Positions 32,129 through 40,106 are shown, numbered from the stretch's first letter. The stretch is 64,000 nt of DNA from RPQJ01 sp963793675 (GCA_963793675.1 CAWCBA010000005.1:62001-126000); one strand, 5' to 3'. Numbers and translations are program-made. Notes: generated by a model from the sequence alone, not told the origin.

Positions 32129-32698
32129 TTGAACCTGCAGTCCCTCCCGAACACGCTCACGATCGGCCGCATCATCGCGGTGCCGCTGTTCGTGGTGCTT
32201 TTCTACTGGGGCGGACCCTTTGGCGATCCGCTGGCAGCGCTCGTGTTCATCCTCGCGGCGATCACCGACTGGATCGACGGTTACCTGGCGCGCAAGCTCG
32301 GCGTCACCACGCCGCTCGGCGAGTTCCTCGATCCCGTCGCCGACAAGCTGATGGTCGCGATCGCGCTGATCCTGCTCGTGGCGCACGACACCCGCGCGAT
32401 CATCGTCGTCAGTGCCATGGTCATCGTTGGCCGTGAGATCACCGTTTCGGCGCTGCGGGAATGGATGGCCCATCTCGGCGCGCGGGCCAAGGTCAAGGTG
32501 TCGTCGCTCGGCAAGTGGAAGACCATCCTGCAGATGGTCGGCCTCAGCCTGATGGTCTATCGCAGCGACCTTCTCGGGCTCCCGGTCTACGAAATCGGCA
32601 TCGTGCTGCTGGTCATCGCCGCGATCCTGACCCTCTGGTCGATGGTCTTGTACCTGCAGATTGCCTGGCCGGAGCTGCGGAAATCGACCGTCGCTTGA
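32129..32698 (+). CDS. pgsA: CDP-diacylglycerol-glycerol-3-phosphate 3-phosphatidyltransferase
   Basis: 189 residues. Makes phosphatidylglycerol phosphate, the committed step to PG and cardiolipin, in the inner membrane. The CDP-alcohol phosphotransferase motif reads DWIDGYLARKLG followed by TTPLGEFLDPVADK (residues about 48-73), with the metal-binding aspartates in place. Hydrophobic segments lie before and after. It uses a TTG start at 32129, 13 bases after uvrC. Note LNLQSLPNTLTIGRIIAVPL, the usual N-terminus for the family. Confidence 0.96.
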   Translation: MNLQSLPNTLTIGRIIAVPLFVVLFYWGGPFGDPLAALVFILAAITDWIDGYLARKLGVTTPLGEFLDPVADKLMVAIALILLVAHDTRAIIVVSAMVIVGREITVSALREWMAHLGARAKVKVSSLGKWKTILQMVGLSLMVYRSDLLGLPVYEIGIVLLVIAAILTLWSMVLYLQIAWPELRKSTVA

Positions 32699-32758
32699 CA
32701 GGCCGAGGATCGGCAGCGAGAATTCGCGGCTGACGAAAGCACGCTTTCGTGTGCCCAA

Positions 32759-32834
32759 GCGGGTGTAGCTCAGTTGGTAGAGCGCGACCTTGCCAAGGTC
32801 GAGGTCACGAGTTCGAGCCTCGTTACCCGCTCCA
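32759..32834 (+). tRNA. tRNA-Gly (GCC)
   Basis: Full cloverleaf of 76 bases including encoded CCA. The acceptor GCGGGTG pairs with TACCCGC (one G-U). The anticodon stem-loop CGACCTTGCCAAGGTCG gives anticodon GCC. The T-arm has GTTCGAGCC. It follows pgsA as glyW does in E. coli. Confidence 0.97.
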
Positions 32835-32841
32835 GATCCTC

Positions 32842-32870
32842 GCATGACCCCGGCTTGCCCGGGGTCATGC
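32842..32870. terminator. Perfect 12-bp hairpin between the two tRNA genes
   Basis: GCATGACCCCGG (32842-32853) pairs fully with CCGGGGTCATGC (32859-32870) around a five-base loop. Only a short T-run follows (GTTTC), so it may be a weak terminator or a processing stem between tRNA-Gly and tRNA-Cys. Confidence 0.55.
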
Positions 32871-32899
32871 GTTTCTGGGAGGATGTTTTGGGCCATCGC

Positions 32900-32973
32900 G
32901 GCTAGGTGGCAGAGTGGTCATGCAGCGGCCTGCAAAGCCGTGTACGCCGGTTCGATTCCGACCCTAGCCTCCA
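32900..32973 (+). tRNA. tRNA-Cys (GCA)
   Basis: 74 bases including CCA. The acceptor GGCTAGG pairs with CCTAGCC. The anticodon stem-loop CGGCCTGCAAAGCCG gives GCA. The T-arm has GTTCGATTC. Same order as E. coli glyW-cysT, but leuZ does not follow: the 3' end is instead the left boundary of an inserted island. Confidence 0.96.
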
Positions 32974-32977
32974 CATC
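32960..32977. other. Candidate attL: tRNA-Cys 3' end repeat
   Basis: GACCCTAGCCTCCACATC, the last 14 bases of tRNA-Cys plus four more. It recurs exactly at 36609-36626, and the similarity continues for about ten bases beyond (TG then TTTTCGG in both). Typical of site-specific integration into a tRNA 3' end. Confidence 0.8.
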
Positions 32978-33087
32978 GTGCTTTTCGGCCGTCGTCCGAT
33001 GAAGCCAAGCCCCCCCGAGACCTGAGAGCAGCAGCCAAGCGGCGGCGGGGAGCGCGCTGTCATTGTCGGGTCGACGTCCTCCCGCTT

Positions 33088-33510
33088 TCAGTAGCAGGTT
33101 GATTTGGAATTTTCCGGCATTTTAACGGGCCTCGCGGCCCGTTGCTTTGCGTACTGCGCGGGCGTCAGCCCGCTTAGTGATCTCTTCGTTCGCTCGTCGT
33201 TGTATTTCTGGCGCCACGCTTCGATCACTACACGAGCGTGAGCGAGCGACACGCCTCCGTGCTCGTTCAGCCATTCGTCCCGGAACCGACCGTTGAACGA
33301 TCCGACGTATGCTTTCTGGTTCGGTTTGCCGGGTTCAATCAGCCGCTTGGCGTCCGACACGTCCATCCCGCCGAACGTGCTCCGCCTCAGGTAGTAGCTC
33401 GCTTCCGGGAACCCGTGATTGCGGCACAACCCCTTCATCGGCACGCCCTTATCGGCTTCCCGTAGAAACCCGATGATCTGCTCTTCACTGAATCGCTTCT
33501 TCACGGCCAA
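33088..33510 (-). pseudogene. IS3-family transposase, internally deleted OrfA-OrfB fusion
   Basis: 140 residues in one frame. Residues 1 to about 57 are the start of OrfA (KKRFSEEQIIGFLREADKGV, SYYLRRSTFGGMDVSDAKRL), a helix-turn-helix DNA-binding part. From IEPGKPNQKAYVGSFNGRFR it changes to the C-terminal end of OrfB (DEWLNEHGGVSLAHARVVIE, SLSGLTPAQYAKQ). The rest of the integrase core, with the first two catalytic Asp, is missing. The final catalytic Glu of the DDE triad, usually in YIESFNGRF, is Gly here (YVGSFNGRF). Therefore inactive on its own. I did not find convincing terminal inverted repeats. Confidence 0.85.
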
Positions 33511-33916
33511 CCTCCCGGCCGATAGCAGAAGTTGGCCACGCCGAATTCATCGCCCGGAAGCGGGCGTTTGAGACTGGCACAAATGACCGCAGAGGAGTTC
33601 CGGCGCGTACGACGTGAAGTGAAGAGATAATAAACCGTTCCCGACGGACTTGATCTCCAGCGATCACTGGTCCGATTGAACCGATCGCGTCGGGCGGCGC
33701 GACGGGGGCATATCTCTCTTATTCGCAAAACTATTGGCAGGTCGGCTATTTGAATACCGAAGTACGGTACGAAATCTTGCCAGACTTGCTTTGAATGCCG
33801 ATTGATCTTCGTCTATATTCAACCAGTATTGACCCGAAAAAATTAGAAGTACAAGACGCCGACTCCCCGGCACCCGGCCACAGGTAGTGTGGTTATCGAA
33901 ATTCCAGGTGTCACCC
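33511..33916. other. Non-coding 400-base stretch inside the island
   Basis: No supported gene. The central part has clearly more A and T than the flanks, for example GAAGAGATAATAAACC and TCGTCTATATTCAACC. It probably contains the permease promoter; no single -35/-10 pair stands out enough to call. Confidence 0.5.
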
Positions 33917-35240
33917 ATGCATGAAGTGTCACCGTTGCCAGCGCGCGTAATTGGCGTAGGCGGCGTTGCCTTTGCGTCATTCAATTGCATCGTTGGCGCC
34001 GGGATCTTCGGATTGCCGGCACTCGCAGCCGCTGCACTGGGGCCGGCTGCCATAATCGGCTACCTCGTCAGCACCGTCCTGCTTGGACTCATCGGCCTTT
34101 GTCTCGCGGAGGTTGGCAGCCGCGTCACTGAGGCGGGCGGACCTTTCGCGTACGCGACGGTCTCTTTCGGACCGGTGGTGGGCGGGGTCACCGGGACCCT
34201 TATGTGGATATCCTGCGTATCCAGCAGCGCCGCCGTCGCGAACCTCTGGCTTGCTACGCTGGCTGTGGTGTGGCCAGCTATTGATGCGACGGGCCCTCGG
34301 GTTGCGTTAATTCTGGGCATCTATGCGACCCTCGCCTCCATCAACGTGCTGGGCGCTCGACAGGGTTCACGACTGTCGGTGGCGCTGGCGATCGCGAAAC
34401 TCGTCCCCTTGGTTGGCCTCGTCGTGATAGGGCTCGTGGCCATCCATCCGGTAAATCTACGCTGGACGACCGTACCGTCCGTGACCGAAGTGGGCAATGC
34501 CACGGTGCTACTATTCTTCGCGTTTCTCGGCATCGAGAGCGGGTTATACGCGAGCGCCGAAGTCCGAGACCCCCGACGCACGATACCGCGTGCCATTCTG
34601 TTCGCCTCACTGCTCGTTGCCGTCTTGTACATTGGACTGCAACTGGTAGCTCAGGGCGTCTTGGGGGCTGAACTCCCGAATGCCTCTGCGCCGCTCGTCC
34701 GCGTCGCCGAAGTCATACTCGGGCCTTGGGGTTCGCGACTTATGATTGCGGCCGTTCTGATTTCGACCACTGGCTACCTCGTTGCCGATGTGCTCTGTGC
34801 GCCACGTGCCTTGTACGCGCTCGCCTTGCGCGGCCAACTACCCAAGGTACTGGCCGCGCTCCACCCGAAATTCGGCACGCCCGCCGTCGCTGTTGGCTTC
34901 TTTACGAGCCTTGCCGCCCTGTTCGCGATCACCGGAACGTTCCGAACCCTAGCGATATTCACCCAGCGCTACCTCTCTGGTGGTGTACTGCGTCTGCTGC
35001 CTGGGTGTCCTGAGCCTGCGGTCTAAGGGCGTGGAGCAGGCTGGCAAGCCATTTATCGCTCCGGGTGGCGCCATCGTGCCCCTGGCGGCGACTGGCCTCG
35101 TTGGTTGGCTACTGTCAAGCCTTACGCGGGAGGAACTGCTGGCGACCCTGGTCCCGATCGCGATCTCAGGCATCGCGTATGCGGTACAGGCCAGAAATAG
35201 AAAGGCGGCAAAGCTCGCGGACGGGAGCCTCGCGCAATGA
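33917..35240 (+). CDS. APC-superfamily amino acid permease (frame break)
   Basis: About 440 residues with some 12 hydrophobic segments. The N-terminal signature FNCIVGAGIFGLPALAAAAL is the APC glycine-rich first helix. Conserved EAGGPFAYATVSFGPVVGG and FFAFLGIESGLYASAEVRDP with PRRTIPRA follow. The last helices (SLVVYCVCCLGVLSLRSK, PLAATGLVGWLLSSL) lie in another frame; one base near 34965 bridges it. Start is ATG 33917; an in-frame GTG at 33887 is possible. The stop TGA overlaps the next ATG, coupling it to the PLP enzyme. Substrate likely an amino acid handled by that enzyme (inference). Confidence 0.8.
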
Positions 35241-36409
35241 AGCCACGCACCAGGGTCAACCACCCGCCTCACACGCCACTCGCGCCCGACAATCGCCCAC
35301 TGGTCGCGCCGATATACCAGTCCGTCAAGTTCGAGTTCGAAACCCTCGCGGCCACGGAGCGCGCATGGAACGACCCGACGCAGGGGTTCACCTATAGCCG
35401 AGCCTCCAATCCTACGGTGAGCGACCTGGAGGCTCTGCTCGCCGAGTTGCAGGGTTGCGACGCGTGCCTCGCGGTCGGTACCGGCATCGCGGCCGTCGCG
35501 GTGACGATGCTCACGCTTCTCTCGCAGGGCGATCACTTGCTGGCCTTCGTCGAGACTTACGGGTCGACACGCGGGCTGATCTCACGCACGCTCTCGCGCT
35601 TTGGCATCGCTCACACGCTGCTCTCAATTGAGGACCGCACGGGCATCGAGCGGACACTTGCCGAGCGGCCGACCCGCCTGGTCTGGTTCGAGGCGCCAAC
35701 CAATCCCGTGCTCAAGGTTCCCGACATCGCGCACCTTGTCGCCTGCGCGCGCCGCAATGGGGCGCTGACGGCGATCGACAATACCTTCGCCGGCCTTGAA
35801 TCGCACGGCGACCTTGGCATTGATCTCTTCGTCCACAGCCTCACCAAGTACGCCGCCGGGCACGGCGACGTGATGGGCGGTGCCATAATGGGTTCGGGCG
35901 AACTCATACAGCGGATGCGCACCCAGGCTAATTCGCTTGGTCCGGTGCTTGACCCGCACGCGGCATTCCTCGTGCAGCGGGGTCTCAAGACATACCCCCT
36001 GCGCCGTGCCGCGCAGTGCGACTCGGCGGCACACATCGCTGAGTTCCTGACCCGCGACCCGCGGGTGGCACGGGTCCGCTATCCTGGGCTCGCTGCCGAT
36101 CCGGGGCATGCGCTAGCAAGGGCTCAGATGCGTGACTTCGGCTCGATCGTCACGATCGACCTCGCTGGCACGGGCGATCAGAGCCGTGTGTTCGCCGAGA
36201 CCCTGCGCCTGTTTGCGATCACCGCAAGCCTGGGCTCGACGGAGTCGCTCATCATTCCACCGCAGCTGATGCAGCCACTGGATCTTGATGCGGAGCAGCG
36301 TGTGCAGTCGGGCATAGGACGGACGACGGCACGCCTGTCGATCGGCCTTGAAGATCCGGACGAGCTGATCGCAGATCTCACTGCGGCTCTCGACGCAGCC
36401 TTCGGGTAG
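35237..36409 (+). CDS. Cys/Met-metabolism PLP-dependent enzyme (trans-sulfuration family)
   Basis: 390 residues, intact. Fold-type I PLP enzyme of the cystathionine gamma-synthase/lyase, methionine gamma-lyase and O-acylhomoserine sulfhydrylase family. Signature TYSRASNPTVSDLEALLAEL near 55 and the PLP Lys in DLFVHSLTKYAAGHGDVMGG (about residue 204). The PLP-contact TNPVLKVPDI and DNTFAG are also present, as is the C-terminal ITASLGSTESLIIPP motif. Reaction cannot be settled from sequence. Coupled to the upstream permease by ATGA overlap, it may act on an imported sulfur amino acid. It is cargo of the tRNA-Cys island. Confidence 0.88.
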   Translation: MKPRTRVNHPPHTPLAPDNRPLVAPIYQSVKFEFETLAATERAWNDPTQGFTYSRASNPTVSDLEALLAELQGCDACLAVGTGIAAVAVTMLTLLSQGDHLLAFVETYGSTRGLISRTLSRFGIAHTLLSIEDRTGIERTLAERPTRLVWFEAPTNPVLKVPDIAHLVACARRNGALTAIDNTFAGLESHGDLGIDLFVHSLTKYAAGHGDVMGGAIMGSGELIQRMRTQANSLGPVLDPHAAFLVQRGLKTYPLRRAAQCDSAAHIAEFLTRDPRVARVRYPGLAADPGHALARAQMRDFGSIVTIDLAGTGDQSRVFAETLRLFAITASLGSTESLIIPPQLMQPLDLDAEQRVQSGIGRTTARLSIGLEDPDELIADLTAALDAAFG

Positions 36410-36707
36410 GCTGCTGCTGTTTCGAGGACTGCGAGCAAGAATTCCCAACGTTGGGTGCTGCGCTGGTGGCGGAGTTATAGTTCAAAAAAAGTCCCGCCGA
36501 GACCCGGGGGCAGCGCGACCAACGCGGGGGCATTTCTGGGGGTATCTCGACCGCACCGCACCGATAAACCGGTTTAAGATCAGATGCCTAATCAGACTTT
36601 GAGGGCGTGACCCTAGCCTCCACATCTTGTTTTCGGGCCACCGACCGGTGAGCATCCGCCGGCGTCCAAGGACATCTGCGAAGGGTTGGCGCCTGGGGGA
36701 GAACGAC
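36410..36707. other. Intergenic region spanning the island right end
   Basis: Contains the right repeat (36609-36626) and a perfect 12-base palindrome TAAACCGGTTTA at 36565-36576. The rest of the region holds no gene I can support. Confidence 0.55.
36609..36626. other. Candidate attR: second copy of tRNA-Cys 3' end
   Basis: GACCCTAGCCTCCACATC, identical to 32960-32977. It stands alone: no other tRNA sequence precedes it, which is expected for the distal copy left after integration. Confidence 0.8.
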
Positions 36708-37559
36708 ATGACCGAAGGCCGCTGCCTCTGTGGGGCCCTGCGCTACCAGATCGACGGGCCGTTCGTGGACATGCTCCACTGCCACTGCTCGATGTGCCGC
36801 AAGCACCACGGTACGCCGTTTGCTACCTGGGCCGCGGCGCCAATCGCGGGTTTCCGCTGGTTGAGCGACACGTCGAGCCTCGCGACCTACCGCTCCTCGG
36901 AACGCGGCCACCGGGAGTTCTGCCGCATCTGCGGCTCCGTCGCCCCGATGGTCGAGGAGAGCCTCGGCATGGTGATCGCGCCGGCGGGCAACCTCGAAGG
37001 CGACTCGGGCATCCGCCCTACCAAGCATATGTTTGTAGGCTCGAAGGCTGGCTGGTACGAGATCACGGACGGCCTGCCCCAGCACCAGGAGTACCCGCCC
37101 GAGTTCGGCATGCCCTCAACGCTGCGCACGCCGGTCGAACTGAAGCCCGGCGTGACGCAGGGCAGTTGCCTGTGCGGCGAGGTCGCCTACGAGATCACGC
37201 TGCCGCCGCTGCGCATGTTTCTGTGCCACTGCTCGCGCTGCCGCCAGGGTCGCAGCGCAGCACACTGCGCGAACGTCTTCTACGACGCCACGGGTTTCCG
37301 CTGGACCCGCGGCGCCGCACTCGTCGAGGAGTTCCCGCTGCCGGGCGCGCAGCATTTCACCACGGCCTTCTGCCGGAACTGCGGGTCGGAACTGCCGCGC
37401 GTGTCGGTGGAACGCAACATCGCCGTGGTGCCGGCCGGTTCGCTCGACAGCGAGCCTGGCATCGAGCCTGCCGCACACATCTTCGTGGGGTCGAAGGCGC
37501 CCTGGTTCGACATTACCGACGAACTGCCGCAGTTCGCTGAGATGCCCCCGCGCCGCTGA
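36708..37559 (+). CDS. Tandem double GFA-domain protein
   Basis: 283 residues, ATG at 36708 preceded by GGGGGAGA. Two consecutive GFA (glutathione-dependent formaldehyde-activating enzyme/CENP-V) domains, each with the zinc-cysteine pattern. Domain 1: GRCLCGALRYQI, HCHCSMCRKHHG, FCRICGS. Domain 2 from about residue 145: GSCLCGEVAYEI, LCHCSRCRQGRSA, FCRNCGSELP. Both end with a matching GSKAxWxxITDxLPQ motif, so this is an internal duplication. Single GFA domains are the norm at 120-150 residues. Real substrates of most GFA proteins are unknown and formaldehyde activation should not be assumed. Confidence 0.85.
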   Translation: MTEGRCLCGALRYQIDGPFVDMLHCHCSMCRKHHGTPFATWAAAPIAGFRWLSDTSSLATYRSSERGHREFCRICGSVAPMVEESLGMVIAPAGNLEGDSGIRPTKHMFVGSKAGWYEITDGLPQHQEYPPEFGMPSTLRTPVELKPGVTQGSCLCGEVAYEITLPPLRMFLCHCSRCRQGRSAAHCANVFYDATGFRWTRGAALVEEFPLPGAQHFTTAFCRNCGSELPRVSVERNIAVVPAGSLDSEPGIEPAAHIFVGSKAPWFDITDELPQFAEMPPRR

Positions 37560-37859
37560 GTCGCGCCGGCATCGGCGGGCGTACCGCCCTGACCTCGCCG
37601 CCGTCTCGGCAGCGTACCCGCAGGGGAAGGCACACCGATCCCTTGTCGATGAAGTCACATCGCGCGCATCAAAGTCGATCAGCCACCTAGCAGGGGCCTG
37701 GGGGCGCGACCCCAGCCTTCACGTCCCTGCGGGCAGTCGTCGGCACCCGCCCGAGTAGCGATTTGTCGCAGCGATTTGTCGCAGCGATATGTCGTATTGA
37801 TCTGTTATCGTGCCGACGCAAACAGTGCTTCTTTGAACAACCAAGTTGGGAGAGCTCGC
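37560..37859. other. 300-base intergenic region with tandem 13-mers and a degenerate att-like sequence
   Basis: 37708-37725 (GACCCCAGCCTTCACGTC) matches the island end repeat at 15 of 18 positions. The tandem 13-mers are listed separately. No gene is supported. Confidence 0.5.
37757..37795. repeat. Three tandem 13-base repeats upstream of an exported protein gene
   Basis: AGCGATTTGTCGC occurs twice exactly (37757-37769, 37770-37782), then as AGCGATATGTCGT (37783-37795). It lies about 65 bases before the ATG at 37860, a position fitting a multi-site operator or direct-repeat binding array. Confidence 0.75.
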
Positions 37860-38294
37860 ATGAAGATCAAGTTGAGTGTGATCCTGGCGGCGCTGCTCGT
37901 GGTTCCCGCCATCGCCTTAGCGGCGGATGACGTTGGTTGCCAGAGCGTCAATTTCGGCGCCGACGTCCTCGCCAAGTTTCCGAATGCGGTCAGAGCCTGC
38001 CGCGAAGTTAAGGAAAAGGACGGCACCGTGTACGCCCGCTACGTTGCCAAGGTCGTCGACAACGATAAGGGCACTATCACGGTGATTTTCGAAGACAAGG
38101 ATGGCAAAGGCGTCTCCAAGGCCGTACTCGCCCCTACGGCGGACCAGGGCCTGAGCGTGGGCGGCAAGGACACGAAGTATTCCAGCCTCAAGAAGGGCGA
38201 CGTCATCGACATGTGGGTCCCGCATAGCCGCTTCGGGCTGTACGGCACTCCGGGCGGGCCGAAGCTGACCGTCGTCAGCCAGGAAACCCTGTAA
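37860..38294 (+). CDS. Small exported protein of unknown function
   Basis: 144 residues. Signal peptide MKIKLSVILAALLVVPAIAL with a likely cleavage after ALA (residue 21). The mature part has two Cys (GCQSVNFG and RACREVKEK), which could form a disulfide, and a beta-strand-rich, Lys/Asp-rich body including TITVIFEDKDGKG and SSLKKGDVIDMWVPHSRFG. I do not recognise the family. The ATG at 37860 is chosen over the longer in-frame 37776 because it starts the signal peptide. A strong terminator follows at 38418. Confidence 0.7.
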   Translation: MKIKLSVILAALLVVPAIALAADDVGCQSVNFGADVLAKFPNAVRACREVKEKDGTVYARYVAKVVDNDKGTITVIFEDKDGKGVSKAVLAPTADQGLSVGGKDTKYSSLKKGDVIDMWVPHSRFGLYGTPGGPKLTVVSQETL

Positions 38295-38417
38295 CGGGTA
38301 CCCGCCGTGGCGGCCTCACGCCGGGGGTGATTGTAACCCCGACGACGACAGGCTCGACACCGTCAAGAGCCCGGGCTGGCAGTCCGTGTCAAAACGGATG
38401 GTGAGGCAAGGATAAGA

Positions 38418-38450
38418 GGACGCCCCGCTTGCGGGGCGTCCTTGGTTTTT
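38418..38450 (+). terminator. Rho-independent terminator
   Basis: GGACGCCCCGC, TT loop, GCGGGGCGTCC, then TTGGTTTTT. An 11-bp GC stem with a T-run directly after it, serving the gene at 37860-38294. Confidence 0.88.
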
Positions 38451-38714
38451 GGGGGTCGAGCGGCCGCACCGCCGGTCTTCTCAGGCGATTGCGAGGCGCT
38501 CGCCGTCGGCCCAATCGATCTGGAAGACGCACGAGGTCGCCGCCGTTGCATCCGCTGATGCACGGGTTTCCGCCGCCGCTGTCGCTTGTCGACCGAGGCA
38601 CCACTGTGTCATCTTAGCCAATTATGCATTCGACCCGTTTTCGCGGGGCGACGGTATTGCCCCAGCATTTCCATCGCGGACCATCAGAACAGAAACTCGG
38701 AAAAGGAAAGTGAC

Positions 38715-39404
38715 ATGAACTCTTGTCTCCTCAGAGCCCCGTTGCTCGTTGTCGTTGCCGCGGCCGTGACGCTGAGCGGCTGCGCGTCGATGGAGGACTT
38801 CGCCAAGAATCCTGAGAAGCAGAAGACGCGCCAGGGCGTGGGCATCGGCGCGGCCGGTGGCACGATCGTCGGTTTGCTGATCTCTCCCGGCTGGAAGGGT
38901 GCGCTGATAGGTGCGGGCGTCGGCGCGCTGGCCGGCGGCGCGGTCGGCAGCTACATGGACAAGCAGGAAGCGGCGCTGCGCAAGCAGATGGCCGGCACAG
39001 GCGTCGAGGTCGTTCGCTGGGGCGACAACCTCACGATCAACATGCCGGGCGGAGTGACTTTCGCTACCGACAGCGCCGACCTCAATCCGCAGTTCCACTC
39101 GGCGCTCGACAAGATCGCGGCGACGCTGGTGGACTACAGCCAGTCGGTCGTGCAGGTGGCGGGCCACACCGACAGCACGGGCAGCCACGCCTACAACATG
39201 CAGCTGTCGCAGAAGCGGGCGGACAGCGTGAAGACCTACCTGACCAGCCGGAACGTGACCCCGCAGCGACTGCAGGCGGTGGGTGCGGGCCCGGATCACC
39301 CGGTCGCCGACAACGCGACGCCCGAGGGACGCGCGCAGAACCGTCGCGTCGAGATCACGATCGTGCCGGTGACGGAAGAAACACTGCAAGGCGCAAAGAG
39401 CTGA
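38715..39404 (+). CDS. OmpA-family lipoprotein (YiaD-like)
   Basis: 229 residues. Lipoprotein signal peptide with lipobox LSGC (Cys near residue 21). A glycine-zipper-like region follows (GVGIGAAGGTIVGLLI, GALIGAGVGALAGGAVGSYM), then a C-terminal OmpA peptidoglycan-binding domain: FATDSADLNPQF, VVQVAGHTDSTGSHAYNMQL, LSQKRADSVKTYL, with AQNRRVEITI at the end. It would sit in the outer membrane and contact peptidoglycan. ATG at 38715 follows AGGAAAG. Longer upstream ORF residues are rejected because the signal peptide begins here. Confidence 0.9.
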   Translation: MNSCLLRAPLLVVVAAAVTLSGCASMEDFAKNPEKQKTRQGVGIGAAGGTIVGLLISPGWKGALIGAGVGALAGGAVGSYMDKQEAALRKQMAGTGVEVVRWGDNLTINMPGGVTFATDSADLNPQFHSALDKIAATLVDYSQSVVQVAGHTDSTGSHAYNMQLSQKRADSVKTYLTSRNVTPQRLQAVGAGPDHPVADNATPEGRAQNRRVEITIVPVTEETLQGAKS

Positions 39405-39453
39405 TGGCTCCGTCCGCATCATCGACTTGTGCTGCAATTCAAGGAGACACAAC

Positions 39454-39826
39454 ATGAACCCTCGACGGACATCCCGGGCCCTCGCTGCATCGCTTGCGCT
39501 GCTGGCCCCGGTTGCCGCAGTGCTGGCCCAGTCTGAAGCGGCCGCGGACAAGTGGTACAAGATCGCCATCTCGGGTAACGAGGTTGCGTTCGTCAATGAA
39601 AATTCCATCCAGCGGGTCGGGAACCACGTGCAGGTTCGCGTCAAGCAGAACTACGCTGGCCCCGGTGGAGTCCGCGAAGAAGGGCAAGACCTACCAGTCG
39701 GCACGCACCGACTACCGGCTCGACTGCGCGCAGCGCAAGCTTGCGATGATGGAAACGCGCGCCTTTGCGGGTCCTGACTTGCAGGGTGACGTCGTGCAGA
39801 AGGCTTCACGGGGCGAGGGAACCTGA
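39454..39826 (+). CDS. Exported surface-adhesin-E-like small protein (frame break)
   Basis: About 124 residues. ATG at 39454 with AAGGAG upstream. Signal peptide ASLALLAPVAAVLA. The mature start DKWYKIAISGNEVAFVNENS resembles the surface-adhesin protein E domain found in small proteobacterial periplasmic proteins. The second half (GKTYQSARTDYRLDCAQRKL, MMETRAF) is in another frame; one base near 39668 bridges it. The Cys in RLDCAQ is the usual single cysteine of that domain. Function unknown. Confidence 0.6.
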
Positions 39827-40054
39827 TCTGGATAGATGCGCCGCGTGCATCCGTGTTCGGCGAGATCCTGGATTACGGCTGCAAGCACGCACCCGCGGGT
39901 TGAGTGGTGCCGGCGGGACTTCGGGTGACGCGAGCACGTCGTGCGCTCGATACGCGTCGCCGATCGATTCACGCCGCTTCTCGATACGGCGACTCTGCCG
40001 CGGACGGAGTATTTGCCCGGACCTTCGTGCCTCAGTAGACGGCAGATAACAGAA

Positions 40055-40106
40055 CCCCGGCCTCACCGTCCGTTTTGACACGGACTGCTGGTGCCGGGCT
40101 TTTTTT
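40055..40106 (+). terminator. Probable terminator
   Basis: An imperfect 18-base stem (CCCCGGCCTCACCGTCCG with CGGACTGCTGGTGCCGGG) is followed by CTTTTTTT. It fits transcription ending after the adhesin-E-like gene, although it lies 230 bases beyond the stop. Confidence 0.65.

Larger units (their letters stand above)
32974..36626. mobile_element. Small genomic island inserted at the tRNA-Cys 3' end
   Basis: 3.65 kb between the two 18-base copies of the tRNA-Cys 3' end. Contents: an IS3-family transposase remnant, an AT-richer non-coding stretch (about 33600-33860) unlike the surrounding GC-rich DNA, and an operon of an amino-acid permease and a Cys/Met-metabolism PLP enzyme. No integrase or excisionase gene is visible, so it is either mobilised in trans or a deletion remnant of a larger element. 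Confidence 0.75.

Noticed and set aside
33120..33145. Hairpin AACGGGCCTCGCGGCCCGTT as a terminator
   Set aside because: It lies within the transposase remnant coding sequence (RAARPVK) and has no clear T-run in the right direction.
38586..38714. N-terminal extension of the OmpA-like lipoprotein
   Set aside because: The extension is rich in Arg and His and would put the lipobox signal 43 residues inside the protein; the ATG at 38715 has its own Shine-Dalgarno.
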